From positions 186,001 to 250,000 of the forward strand of contig JANQRX010000008.1 in the NCBI GenBank assembly GCA_028284325.1: 64,000 nt of DNA, written 5' to 3'. Numbering within the stretch: the stretch's first letter is position 1; every line of letters starts with the position of its first letter. Made by a program: the position numbers and the translations under genes. Of this stretch, positions 18,609 through 27,602 are shown piece by piece. Under the pieces are notes generated by a model, which was not told where the DNA came from, did not search any database, and worked only from the letters and a program-made list of their open reading frames with translations. This DNA is from Bauldia sp. GTDB taxonomy: Bacteria > Pseudomonadota > Alphaproteobacteria > Rhizobiales > Kaistiaceae.

Positions 18609-19696
18609 CGGGTGCCGTGCGCCGTCAGCGCCCGCCCGTCCTGGTCGTCAAACACGTGGAGCCGCTCGGCCGGCAGGGTGACGCCGATTTCCTGACCGCG
18701 GTTGAGCGGAATCTGGCTGGCGAGCTGGACGGTGAGCGGTTCGCCCGTCGCCAGTTCGGAGTAGATGTAGGTGACGGCACCGAGCTGTTCGTAGTTGCGC
18801 ACGGTCGCCTTGGTATCGCCCTCACCGTCGAGCGACACGCCGATCGCTTCCGGTCGCACGCCCACCACCACGGGGGTGTCGGACTGTCCGTTCGCCAGCG
18901 CCACCTGCTTCGACAGCCCTTCCTTCAGCGTCACACCGCCGGCGACCGTGCTCGCGGCCAGGAAGTTCATCTTGGGCGCGCCGATGAAGCCCGCGACGAA
19001 CTGGTTCGCGGGGTTGTTGTAGAGGTCGAGCGGGCGGCCGATCTGTTCGATGTTGCCACCGCGCAGGACGACGATCCGGTCGGCCATGGTCATGGCCTCG
19101 ATCTGATCGTGGGTGACGTAGATCATCGTGTTGCCGAGCTCGGCATGGAGGTTGGAGATCTCGACCCGCATCTGCAGGCGCAACTCGGCATCGAGGTTCG
19201 ACAGGGGCTCGTCGAACAGGAAGATGATCGGCTCGCGGACGATCGCCCGCCCGATGGCCACGCGCTGGCGCTGGCCGCCGGAGAGCTGGCCCGGACGCCG
19301 TTCGAGCAACTCGTCGATCTGCAGGAGCCCGGCGGCGGAGGCGACGCGTTTCTTGATCTCCTCGCGCGGCATGCGGAAGTTCTCGAGCCCGAAGGAGAGG
19401 TTCTGGCGCACCGACATGTGGGGGTAGAGCGCGTAGGACTGAAAGACCATCGACAGGCCGCGCTCGGAGGCCGGAACCGCATTCACCCGCTTGCCCTGAA
19501 GGTAGATGTCGCCGCTGGTCGGGTCGTCGAGACCGGCGATCAGCCTGAGCAGGGTCGACTTGCCGCAACCCGACGGGCCGACGAAGACGACGAACTCGCC
19601 TTCCTCGATCTCCAGGTCGACGCCATGGATCACATCCACCGAGCCGAAGGACTTCTTGATGTCGCTGAGTTGCAAGGCATGCTGCGCGTCGGTCAT
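18605..19696 (-). CDS. Sugar ABC importer ATPase (MalK/UgpC type)
   Basis: A 363-residue ATPase energising the two permeases encoded upstream. Walker A GPSGCGKSTLLRLIAG, signature LSGGQRQRVAIGRA, Walker B IIFLFDEPLSNLD, switch histidine YVTHDQIEAMTMADRI. The last third (from about residue 235) is the OB-fold TOBE region typical of carbohydrate importers (VGVRPEAIGV). Start ATG 19696 overlaps the permease stop as ATGA. CUT1-type importers bring in oligosaccharides, glycosides or glycerol phosphate; the neighbouring uxaC suggests a uronate-containing substrate. Confidence 0.95.
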   Translation of the reverse strand: MTDAQHALQLSDIKKSFGSVDVIHGVDLEIEEGEFVVFVGPSGCGKSTLLRLIAGLDDPTSGDIYLQGKRVNAVPASERGLSMVFQSYALYPHMSVRQNLSFGLENFRMPREEIKKRVASAAGLLQIDELLERRPGQLSGGQRQRVAIGRAIVREPIIFLFDEPLSNLDAELRLQMRVEISNLHAELGNTMIYVTHDQIEAMTMADRIVVLRGGNIEQIGRPLDLYNNPANQFVAGFIGAPKMNFLAASTVAGGVTLKEGLSKQVALANGQSDTPVVVGVRPEAIGVSLDGEGDTKATVRNYEQLGAVTYIYSELATGEPLTVQLASQIPLNRGQEIGVTLPAERLHVFDDQDGRALTAHGTR

Positions 19697-20775
19697 TTGA
19701 GCCCCGTCGTCGCTATTCCGGTGGTGATGAAGCGCTGCAACCAAACGAAAACCAGGGTGATCGGAATGAGCGACACCACCGTCATCGCCAGGATGTAGTG
19801 GAAGTTGATGTCGAACTCGCCGGCAAAGGTCGTCAGACCCAACTGCAGGGTGTGCTTGGCCGGATCCGAGATCAGGACGATCAGCGGCCAGAGGAAATCG
19901 TTCCAGCGCCAGATTACGCTCAGGATCGCAAGCACCGACAGGGCCGGCAGGGACAGCGGGATGATGATCCGCCAGAAGATGCGCCATTCGCTGGCCGCGT
20001 CCATGCGCGCCGCCTCCAGCAGTTCGTCGGGGATGGTCAGCATGTACTGGCGGAGCAGGAACACGCCGGTCGGTGTTGCCGCGGCCGGAATGATCACCCC
20101 CCAAAGAGAGCCGAAGATCCCGAACGACCAGACGACAAAGAACAGCGAGACCAGGATGATGGAGGGCGGGATCAGCAGCGTCGCGACGATCAACAACGTG
20201 AACGTCAGGCGCCCCCGGAACTTGTATTTCGACAGCCCGAACGCGGCCATCGCGTTGATCAGCAACGTGATCAGCGTCGCCGCCACCGTCACGAAGACGG
20301 AGTTGTAGAGATAAGTCCCGAACAGGAAGTTCTCCTGCCCGTTACGCTTGAGCAGCGGATCGAGATAATTCTCCGTGGCGACGCGGATCTCTTCCGCGGG
20401 CTGCAACTTTACGCGCTCCGCCGGAAAGACCGCCTCCGGATCGTCGAGCGGGGCAACGTCGGTGATGCGGCGCGTGGGGCCGGCCTTGAAGACCTCGGTC
20501 ACGGTTCCGTCTTCGGCATGGTACTCCCAGATCGTCCGCTCGCCGATCCCCTCGATGTCGGTCGTACGCTGGGCGATTGGCGCCAACCGCGTGTCGAAGC
20601 TGTCCACCGCGCGCTCCGGCTTGATCGAACTGAAGAAGGTCCACATGACGGGCACGAGAATGATCAGGACGCCGAGAAGCAGATACGAGTAGGCAAGGAA
20701 ATCGCCGATGCCGAAGCGATCGGCGCGGTCGCGGCTTCCGGCGGTCCGTGTCAGGAAGGTGGTGATGGCGCCCAT
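19693..20775 (-). CDS. Sugar ABC importer permease (MalG type) with enlarged periplasmic loop
   Basis: A 360-residue permease, longer than the roughly 280 residues usual for MalG-type subunits. The extra length lies between helix 1 and helix 2 (residues about 60-150), a soluble stretch with strand-like pieces such as RTIWEYHAEDGTVTEVF and VKLQPAEEIRVATENYLDPL. The core has the coupling loop EAARMDAASEWRIFWRIIIPL. This loop would face the periplasm and may contact the binding protein. ATG 20775 follows the upstream permease by 2 bp. Confidence 0.92.
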   Translation of the reverse strand: MGAITTFLTRTAGSRDRADRFGIGDFLAYSYLLLGVLIILVPVMWTFFSSIKPERAVDSFDTRLAPIAQRTTDIEGIGERTIWEYHAEDGTVTEVFKAGPTRRITDVAPLDDPEAVFPAERVKLQPAEEIRVATENYLDPLLKRNGQENFLFGTYLYNSVFVTVAATLITLLINAMAAFGLSKYKFRGRLTFTLLIVATLLIPPSIILVSLFFVVWSFGIFGSLWGVIIPAAATPTGVFLLRQYMLTIPDELLEAARMDAASEWRIFWRIIIPLSLPALSVLAILSVIWRWNDFLWPLIVLISDPAKHTLQLGLTTFAGEFDINFHYILAMTVVSLIPITLVFVWLQRFITTGIATTGLK

Positions 20776-20777
20776 GC

Positions 20778-22202
20778 TCAGAGATCCGACTGCCTGCGGG
20801 TGAGCCACAACTGGAAGAACGTGAAGACGGCGATGGCGACGGCCATCAGCACCGAACCGGCCGCGGCCTGGCCGTAGTCCGGGTTGTTGTTGGTGAAGGC
20901 GACCTCGTAGATGTTCTGCACGATCATGAAGGTCTCGCGGCCGGGCCCGCCGCCGGTGAGCAGGAACACCTCGTCGAAGATCTGGAACGAGCGGATCAGC
21001 GACAGGATGATCACCACCGTCATCGTCGGCATGACCAGCGGCAGCGTGATCCGCCAGAAGGCGCGGAACTGGCTGGTCGCGTCCATCTTGGCCGCTTCGT
21101 AGAGATCGCGCGGGATCGCCTGCAGCCCCGCCAGCAGGATCAGCATGTAGAAGCCCATATGGGCCCAGCAGAAAACGAACACGAGCCAGAAGAACGGCCA
21201 GTTGGTTCGCGGCGTCACCAGCCAGTTGATGGGACGATAGCGGCCGAAGTCGAACACGGCGTCGAACTGGATCGACAGCAGGAGCAGCACCGCGACGATG
21301 CCGGCGCCGATCACCGCGATCCGGGCGTAGGGCTGTCGGCTTGCGACCACCCAGATGAGAGCCGCGGCGACGGCCGCGCCGAGCCACAGGCTGCCGGATA
21401 GCCCGACAAGGCTCGTCGGGTTGGCCCAGGCGAACAGCAGCGTCAGCAGCAGACCGAAGACCGCGGCCCAGGCCGTCGAAGGTTCGTCCGATGAGCGGAG
21501 CGTCCTTTCGCTCACCACCATGAGGATGACGGCGAAGATGACCGTCGCCACCACGTCGAAGCCGGTCAGCCCGGCGAGACTTGCGAGCGAGTCCTGGGTG
21601 CCGCCGACGACCTCGTTGAGCACGCCCTTGCGGTGCAGCACCCAGTTCCAGATGTTGGCGATCACCACCGGCGACAGCATGACGGGGTAGAAGAACATCG
21701 CCCGCCAGAAGCCGCGCCCCTTGATGTTCTTGTTGACCACCAGTGCGGTGATCAGCGCGACGGTGCACAGGATCGGCACCTGGATGACGACGAACCACAG
21801 GGTGTTGAACATGCCGGTCCAGAAATTGAACCCGGCGTTGGTGCAGGTCTTCGGCTCGAAGATGCTCTCACAGTTGAAGATCTCGAAATACTTGTCGAGG
21901 CCGACCCAGGGGCGGTCGAACAGCGAGATCGACGAGCCGGTGGTCAGCGACACGTAGAAGTTCAGGATCATCGGGACGAAGGTGAACAGCCCGAAAATCA
22001 GCATGTTGGGGAGCAGCAAGGCGTAGGGCACGCCAGCGCGGCCGAACATGCTCTGCGCCAGTTCGACCGGAAAGCCGAGCAGGTCGGCCAGGAATCGCGG
22101 TATCTGATTGGCCTTGTACTGACGGCGGCGCAGAAGCCAAACCGCCCCACCCCCGACCCAGAAGACGAGGATGAGGAGGACAACGATACCGCCGAGGGAC
22201 AT
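20778..22202 (-). CDS. Sugar ABC importer permease (MalF type) with extra membrane segments
   Basis: A 474-residue permease where about 300 is usual. N-terminal additional helix (SLGGIVVLLILVFWVGGGAV) and a basic linker precede the standard core. A block of roughly residues 205-335 inserted between early core helices and the coupling loop contains four further hydrophobic segments (for example VVATVIFAVILMVVS and IAVIGAGIVAVLLLLSIQF). The coupling loop is EAAKMDATSQFRAFWRITLPL. The frame is open throughout, so this is no assembly artefact visible at sequence level. It pairs with the enlarged MalG-type subunit downstream. Confidence 0.92.
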   Translation of the reverse strand: MSLGGIVVLLILVFWVGGGAVWLLRRRQYKANQIPRFLADLLGFPVELAQSMFGRAGVPYALLLPNMLIFGLFTFVPMILNFYVSLTTGSSISLFDRPWVGLDKYFEIFNCESIFEPKTCTNAGFNFWTGMFNTLWFVVIQVPILCTVALITALVVNKNIKGRGFWRAMFFYPVMLSPVVIANIWNWVLHRKGVLNEVVGGTQDSLASLAGLTGFDVVATVIFAVILMVVSERTLRSSDEPSTAWAAVFGLLLTLLFAWANPTSLVGLSGSLWLGAAVAAALIWVVASRQPYARIAVIGAGIVAVLLLLSIQFDAVFDFGRYRPINWLVTPRTNWPFFWLVFVFCWAHMGFYMLILLAGLQAIPRDLYEAAKMDATSQFRAFWRITLPLVMPTMTVVIILSLIRSFQIFDEVFLLTGGGPGRETFMIVQNIYEVAFTNNNPDYGQAAAGSVLMAVAIAVFTFFQLWLTRRQSDL

Positions 22203-22237
22203 GAGCCGGACTCAGGTCAGTGGGTGGCCGGAGTGGT

Positions 22238-22266
22238 GCGACCGGGCGCCTGAAGCACCCGGTCGC
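22238..22266 (-). promoter_or_regulatory. Intercistronic stem-loop after binding-protein gene
   Basis: Perfect 9-bp arms, GCGACCGGG (22238-22246) and CCCGGTCGC (22258-22266), with an 11-nt loop, lie in the 78-bp gap between the binding-protein stop and the first permease. No T-run follows. Its position matches hairpins after the binding-protein genes of the other ABC operons in this window. Confidence 0.6.
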
Positions 22267-22280
22267 TTGTGCGATGTCGC

Positions 22281-23570
22281 CTAGTTGTTGGCGTTGGTGG
22301 CGAGCTCTTCCTCGATCTTCTCGATCGCCTCGTCGAGCGTGAGTTCGCCGTTCATGGCCGCGGCCAGATACTGCGTCGTCGCGTTGTAGATGACGAAGCC
22401 GTTCGGGCTGCCCTGGAGCTGATAGGCCTGGGGCGTCTGCTCGGCCGCCGCCGCCGCCATCGCGGTGAACGCCTGGAGGCCGTTGGCCACCGCTTCGCTC
22501 GCGCCGGCGCCCACATAGTCGAGGCCTTCGGCCTGCAACCCGGCATGGGCGGGAATGGCGAACGTCCGCGCGTACCACTCGCGCGCCTGGGCCTCCTCGG
22601 CCATCCAGGCGACGAACCTGGCCGAAGCCTCTTCCTTCTCCGCGTCGCCGCTCTTGAAGGCCACCAGGCCGGCGCCGCCGGGCATGATGCCGCAACCGGA
22701 GGGACCGCACGGAACCGGAACGACGGCCCAGTCGAAGGAGTCGCCGACATTCTTCTGGACGTTGCCGGTGTTCCACGACCCCGACATGTAGAACGGCACG
22801 TCGCTGTTGAAGAACATCTCGTTGCCGTTGGCGTACTTGCTGCCCGAGACCGCCGGCCAGATATCAGGCGGCATCAGCCCGCTGTCGTGCCAGTCGAGCA
22901 TGAGCTGCGAGAAGGTCCGAAAGCCGTCGTCAACGATCATGTTGCCGGCATCGTCGAAATACTGGGCGCCGTAGGACATCGCCGGGCCGGCCATGCGGTG
23001 GCCGGAGCGGTCCATCACCATGCCGGCGTAGGAGCCGGTGGCGTCCATAACGGCCTGCGTGGCCTCGGCCCAGTCTTCCCAGGTCGCGCCGGGCGCGGGG
23101 ACGTCAACGCCGGCTTCCTCGAACATCGTTAGATTGACGTAGGGGCCGGTGACCGTCATCTCGGTGTGATAGCCGTAGATGCCATCCGGCATGCCGGCGC
23201 GGTACCACGGGAGAACGGCGCCGTAGGCCTCTTCCCAGGCGTCGGCATCGACATAGGGCGTCAGGTCGACGTAGTGCGGGTTGAGCCCGCCGAGATTGGT
23301 GACGAAGGCCAGATCGGGGCCGGTCCCGGCTTCGAGCTGGATCGGAAGCTGCTCACGGATGACGTTGTAGCCGACCAGATTGAGCTGGATGCTGACGTCG
23401 GGATTGTCGGCCTTGTAGCGCTCGGCCATCTCGGCGACGATGCCCGCCTTGGCGTCGACGTCGCTGATCATCAGGCTCAGATCGACCGCAAGCGCCGGGG
23501 TGCCGGCCACCAGCGCCGTCAGTCCAACGGTCGCCAGACAAGCCTTGGTTATCCTCTTCATGCCAGACAC
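22281..23570 (-). CDS. Sugar ABC importer solute-binding protein (CUT1, family 1)
   Basis: About 429 residues with a Sec signal peptide (KRITKACLATVGLTALVAG, cleavage near ALAVD) and the SBP_bac_1 pattern: AEMAERYKADNPDVSIQL, GPDLAFVTNLGG and MSGSWNTGNVQ. It binds a sugar in the periplasm for the following permeases. The GTG at 23570 has a CCTCC-complementary GGAGG five bases upstream, while the ATG at 23561 would be 14 bases away; I prefer the GTG. The LacI operator at 23591-23606 sits just upstream. First gene of a unit that probably extends to 12375. Confidence 0.9.
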   Translation of the reverse strand: MSGMKRITKACLATVGLTALVAGTPALAVDLSLMISDVDAKAGIVAEMAERYKADNPDVSIQLNLVGYNVIREQLPIQLEAGTGPDLAFVTNLGGLNPHYVDLTPYVDADAWEEAYGAVLPWYRAGMPDGIYGYHTEMTVTGPYVNLTMFEEAGVDVPAPGATWEDWAEATQAVMDATGSYAGMVMDRSGHRMAGPAMSYGAQYFDDAGNMIVDDGFRTFSQLMLDWHDSGLMPPDIWPAVSGSKYANGNEMFFNSDVPFYMSGSWNTGNVQKNVGDSFDWAVVPVPCGPSGCGIMPGGAGLVAFKSGDAEKEEASARFVAWMAEEAQAREWYARTFAIPAHAGLQAEGLDYVGAGASEAVANGLQAFTAMAAAAAEQTPQAYQLQGSPNGFVIYNATTQYLAAAMNGELTLDEAIEKIEEELATNANN

Positions 23571-23590
23571 GCTGTCCTCCCAAGTTGTTT

Positions 23591-23606
23591 CCAAAAACGT
23601 TTTTGG
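23591..23606. promoter_or_regulatory. Perfect 16-bp LacI-type operator
   Basis: CCAAAAACGTTTTTGG is a perfect palindrome with the central CG dinucleotide that LacI-family dimers bend. It lies between the divergent binding-protein gene (GTG 23570) and the lacI-type regulator (ATG 23630), so it can control both. It is close to the binding-protein ribosome-binding site, which suggests blocking of the promoter or early elongation. Confidence 0.75.
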
Positions 23607-23629
23607 CTATGAGTTGCTAACACCTGTGC

Positions 23630-24751
23630 ATGAACGAAGCAAGAGCTTTGATGGACACCAAGGCCGCCCGGGGCGGAAACCTGAAGCGCAGTTTTGCGGG
23701 CCATCGTCCCGGTATCCGCGATCTCGCCGACGCGGTCGGGCTGTCGATCTCGACGGTCTCGCGGGCGCTCAACGGGTATGACGACGTCAACGATCTGACC
23801 CGTAGGCGGGTCGAGGACGCCGCGCGCGAGATCGGCTACAGCGCCAACTACGCGGCGACCAGCCTGCGCAGCAGTAGGACCAGCATCATCACCTATCTCG
23901 CGTCGCGGCCGTGGACGAAGTTCGTCGACCCGCTTCATCTCAGCCTGCTCGAGGGCCTGGAGATGGTGCTGCAGGCGCGCGGCTACGACCTGCATGTCGT
24001 CATGGCGCGCGGGTTCGACAACGAGCTACAGATCCTGAAGCGACTTGTGGAGCAGGGTCGATGCGACGGGGTACTGCTCGGGCGCACCAAGCCGCACGAC
24101 GAGCGCATCGACTACCTGGTCGACGGAGGATTCCCGTTTGTGTCGCTCGGCCGGACCCGGCGCGACGACCACGACTGGATCGACCGCGACCACTATGCGA
24201 TCGGCCGGGATGCGACACGGCGCCTGCTGGACCTCGGGCACGAGCGGATTGCCGTTCTGTCGACGCCGCGGCGGTTCGCCTTCTCCAATGCCGCCATCCG
24301 CGGCTACCGGGCAGCCTTGCGGCAGGCCGGCGCGCCGCATGATCCGTCGCTGGAACGGGAGAGCTCACAGACCTTCTCGGGCGAAATGGTGCTGGCGGAG
24401 ATGCTGGCCGAGGGGCAGCGACCGACGGCGCTGGTCTGCGGCAACGACGCCATCGCGATGAGCGCCATGGACGGCATGCGGCGGCAGGGTTTGCGACCGG
24501 GCCGCGACATCGCCGTGATCGGCTGCGACGACACGCCCATCGCCGCCTACTACGATCCGCCGCTCACAACGTTCGCGCAGGACATCGACAAGGCCGGCGC
24601 CAGGATGGCGCGCATGCTGATCTCACGACTGGAGGGTCGCAAGAAACGCCAGACGGCGACGATCAAGTCAAACCTGGTTGAGCGTGCGACCGACTGTCCG
24701 CCGCCGCGATCACGTGGCAAGGCGCGGACGAGGAAGGCGCGGCGCCACTGA
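23630..24751 (+). CDS. LacI-family transcriptional regulator
   Basis: A 373-residue repressor. The helix-turn-helix and hinge are at residues about 28-85 (IRDLADAVGLSISTVSRALN, then REIGYSANYAATSLR), followed by a periplasmic-binding-protein-like sugar domain with CDGVLLGRTKPHD, CGNDAIAMSAMDGM and VIGCDDTPIAAYYDPPLTT. About 25 residues precede the DNA-binding helix, longer than usual; a later start, for example after residue 8, is possible. The last 25 residues are rich in arginine and lysine. It is divergent from the sugar importer and convergent with the UxuB-type gene 5 bp away. Confidence 0.93.
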   Translation: MNEARALMDTKAARGGNLKRSFAGHRPGIRDLADAVGLSISTVSRALNGYDDVNDLTRRRVEDAAREIGYSANYAATSLRSSRTSIITYLASRPWTKFVDPLHLSLLEGLEMVLQARGYDLHVVMARGFDNELQILKRLVEQGRCDGVLLGRTKPHDERIDYLVDGGFPFVSLGRTRRDDHDWIDRDHYAIGRDATRRLLDLGHERIAVLSTPRRFAFSNAAIRGYRAALRQAGAPHDPSLERESSQTFSGEMVLAEMLAEGQRPTALVCGNDAIAMSAMDGMRRQGLRPGRDIAVIGCDDTPIAAYYDPPLTTFAQDIDKAGARMARMLISRLEGRKKRQTATIKSNLVERATDCPPPRSRGKARTRKARRH

Positions 24752-24756
24752 GCGCG

Positions 24757-26226
24757 TTACCCGCCGGCAAGGCGTGCCAACGCCGCGCCGAGCACCCCCT
24801 TCGACGCGATGTCGTCCAGCGCGCCGATCAGTGGCGCGCGGAGGGAACGCGTGACCGCGTCTTGCGGAAAGACAGTCTCGAAGGCGAGAAACGCGTCCAC
24901 CACGTCACTCGTGGAGGCGTCCGGATCACCGGGCCGTCCTGACCATGCGGCCAACGCGGGATCGTTGAGTTCGATCGGCGTGCCGGCGTCGGCGCGGCCG
25001 AGACAGCACCGCATCCACGCGGCAAGGACAAAGACCAGCGAACCGTGAGGTGCACCTTGCGCATGAAGATCGCGCAGCGGCGCGACGATCCTCTGCGGTA
25101 GTTTCAGCGAGGTATCGCTGGCGATCTGGCTCACCCTGTGGTCCAGCGCCGTGTTGCGGAACCGCCGTCTCAGCCGCTCGATGTAGGCGCCGGTGTCGAG
25201 CGACGTCGCGATTGTCGGCGCGACCTCCGACCACAGGCGATCGACGAAGGCTGCGATCGTCGCGTCGTCCATGGCATCGGCAACGGTGGGCTTGCCGGCC
25301 AGCAACGACACAAGCGCGATCGCCGTGTGCGCCCCGTTGAGAAGCCGCAGCTTCATGCGCTCATAGGGCTCGACGTCGGGCACGAACTCGGCCCCGCCGA
25401 TGTCCCAGCCCGGTCGGCCGGCGGGAAAGTTGTCCTCGACGACCCACTGGCTGAAGGGTTCGGTGACCACCGGCCAGGCGTCCCGCAAACCGAGCGCGCG
25501 GGCCACCGCCGCGCGATCGTCATCCGTCGTCGCCGGCACGATTCGGTCGACCATCGTGGACGGACAGGCCACATGGTCGGCAACGAACCTTCCGAGCGCC
25601 GCATCGCGCGCTTCGGCAAACTGTGTCAGCGCGCGGCGTAGCGTCTTGCCGTTGTCGGGGAGGTTGTCGCAGGACAGGATCGTGAACGGGGCGGTTCCGG
25701 CCTCGCGGCGGCGCGCCAGCGCTTCGGCCAGGAACCCGAGGACGGTCGACGGTTCGTCGGGACGGGCAAGATCGGACACGACCCCGGGATGATCGGCGAT
25801 CAGATCGCCCGTTGCCACGTCGGCGGTGTAGCCCTTCTCGCTGACGGTCAGAGACACGATCCTCGTCGCGGGATCGGCCATCGCCGCCAGCAACTCCGCG
25901 CGCTGGGCCGGGGCGGCGACGACGTCCATGAGCGCCCCGACGACACGCAGATCCTGCCGGTCGGACTCGCGCACGGCGACGGTGTAGAGGGCGTCCTGCG
26001 GCGCCAGGCAATCCCGGGTCGTGGTGCTGCGCAACGACGCGCCGAGGATGCCCCAGTCGGTCTCGCCCGCGGCCAGGCAGGCGTCGGTGTAGACCGCCTG
26101 GTGGGCGCGATGAAACGCCCCGACGCCGAGATGGACAATGCCGCGGCGAACCCGGGCCCGGTCATAGGCGGGGCGGGCCACGTCATCGGCGGCGTGCGTC
26201 AAGGTGGATGGGTTGAGCTGATGCAT
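24757..26226 (-). CDS. uxuB: Mannitol dehydrogenase family protein, probable fructuronate reductase
   Basis: A 489-residue long-chain polyol dehydrogenase. N-terminal Rossmann part starts RRGIVHLGVGAFHRAHQAVY; the catalytic K-x5-N-x2-H set is in MKLRLLNGAHTAIAL. The family contains mannitol 2-dehydrogenase, fructuronate reductase UxuB and tagaturonate reductase-like enzymes. A uronate isomerase and a TRAP importer nearby make D-fructuronate to D-mannonate the best guess. Start ATG 26226 chosen from family alignment. It follows the TRAP genes by 80 bp on the same strand. Confidence 0.82.
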   Translation of the reverse strand: MHQLNPSTLTHAADDVARPAYDRARVRRGIVHLGVGAFHRAHQAVYTDACLAAGETDWGILGASLRSTTTRDCLAPQDALYTVAVRESDRQDLRVVGALMDVVAAPAQRAELLAAMADPATRIVSLTVSEKGYTADVATGDLIADHPGVVSDLARPDEPSTVLGFLAEALARRREAGTAPFTILSCDNLPDNGKTLRRALTQFAEARDAALGRFVADHVACPSTMVDRIVPATTDDDRAAVARALGLRDAWPVVTEPFSQWVVEDNFPAGRPGWDIGGAEFVPDVEPYERMKLRLLNGAHTAIALVSLLAGKPTVADAMDDATIAAFVDRLWSEVAPTIATSLDTGAYIERLRRRFRNTALDHRVSQIASDTSLKLPQRIVAPLRDLHAQGAPHGSLVFVLAAWMRCCLGRADAGTPIELNDPALAAWSGRPGDPDASTSDVVDAFLAFETVFPQDAVTRSLRAPLIGALDDIASKGVLGAALARLAGG

Positions 26227-26306
26227 GGGTAGGCGGGTCTGATGGTGGCGGCGCGTGGTTGATACCACAGTGCACGGTCAGGTCAGCCACGCCGCAGCTT
26301 GCGTGT

Positions 26307-27602
26307 TCAGCCGGCGTATCCGAACAGGCGTGGCAGCCACAGGACGATGTCCGGCACCAGCGTCATGGTGACCAGCGCCACCAGCAACGCCGCGAGGAAC
26401 GGCCATATTTCCGCGATGATGGCGCGAAGCGGAATACCGGTGATGGCGTTGATGACGAACAGCAGCACGCCATAGGGCGGTGTGATGAGCCCGATCATGA
26501 TGTTGACGACAACCACGACACCGAAGTGAACGAGATCGATGCCGAGCGCACGGCATGCCGGTACGAAAAGGGGAACCGCGATCAGCAACATCGTCGTCGC
26601 GTCGAACAGGCACCCCAGCGCCAGGAAGATGAGGTTGGCCAGCAGCAGGAACGCGATCGGGGAGAGGTCGATCGAACGCAGCCAATCGGCCAGCAGCCCC
26701 GGGATGTTCTCGCTCGCGACCACGAAGTTGAAGACCAGGGCGCCGGCGATGATCATCCCGACCACGGCGGACGAACGGGAAGCGTCAAGTACCAGCCGGA
26801 AGAACGAACGGAACGACAGTTGCCGATAGACCACGGCGGCGAGGAACAGCGCATAGAGCGCGGCAATCGCCGCCGCCTCGGTCGGCGTCGTCGCGCCTCC
26901 GTAGATTCCGGCCAGCAGAATGACCGGCAGCATCAGCGGCGGCAGTGCGCGCAGCGTGACCCGTGGCAGCTGCGCGATCGGCACCGCCTCCTCACGGCGA
27001 AAGCCGCGGCGACGGGCAATGACCGCGGTGATCGCCATCAGCACGCCGCCCATGAACAGGCCGGGAAGAATCCCTCCCAGAAACAGGAAGCCGATCGATG
27101 TATCCGACACCAGCGCGTAGAGGATCATCGGGATCGAGGGCGGAATGATCGGGCCGATGGTGGCCGACGCCGCGGTGATGGCGGCGGCGAAGCCGGGCGG
27201 ATACCGGTCCTCCCGGCGCATCATGTTGATGATGACCTTGCCGATCCCGGCCGCATCGGCGATGGCCGAACCCGACATGCCGGAGAAGATGAGGCTCGCG
27301 ACGACGTTCACATGGGCGAGGCCACCCCGGAACCGGCCGACCAGGGCCAGCGAGAAGTTGAGCAGGCGGTCGGACACCGTCCCCGCATTCATGAAGTTGG
27401 CCGCGAGGATGAACAGGGGCACGGCGAGAAGGACGAAGCTGTCGAACAGGCCATTCAGGATCTGTTCGCCGGCCAGACCTATGTCGAGGCCCGAGAGTCC
27501 GAGATAGGCGATCGCCGCCACGATCATGGCGAACGCGACCGGCAGGCCGACCGACGCCAGAAGGAGAAACAGCGCAAGTGTCAGCGCGAAGATCGCGCTC
27601 AC
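26307..27602 (-). CDS. dctM: TRAP transporter large permease DctM
   Basis: A 431-residue ion-transporter-superfamily membrane protein with about 12 hydrophobic segments, including the family stretches VASLIFSGMSGSAIADAAGI and IGPIIPPSIPMILYALVSD and the C-terminal LITPPYGVLLFVINAITGI. It drives sodium-coupled uptake of an acidic substrate delivered by the DctP binding protein. GTG 27602 overlaps the DctQ stop codon (GTGA). TRAP systems next to uxuB and aldolase genes commonly carry hexuronates or aldonates. Confidence 0.95.
   Translation of the reverse strand: MSAIFALTLALFLLLASVGLPVAFAMIVAAIAYLGLSGLDIGLAGEQILNGLFDSFVLLAVPLFILAANFMNAGTVSDRLLNFSLALVGRFRGGLAHVNVVASLIFSGMSGSAIADAAGIGKVIINMMRREDRYPPGFAAAITAASATIGPIIPPSIPMILYALVSDTSIGFLFLGGILPGLFMGGVLMAITAVIARRRGFRREEAVPIAQLPRVTLRALPPLMLPVILLAGIYGGATTPTEAAAIAALYALFLAAVVYRQLSFRSFFRLVLDASRSSAVVGMIIAGALVFNFVVASENIPGLLADWLRSIDLSPIAFLLLANLIFLALGCLFDATTMLLIAVPLFVPACRALGIDLVHFGVVVVVNIMIGLITPPYGVLLFVINAITGIPLRAIIAEIWPFLAALLVALVTMTLVPDIVLWLPRLFGYAG

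Noticed and set aside
20104-22202. Frame extensions joining the importer genes into longer proteins (for example 19693-21798)
   Set aside because: The extra parts are out-of-frame readings of neighbouring genes; true starts have family N-termini and ATGA/GTGA junctions.
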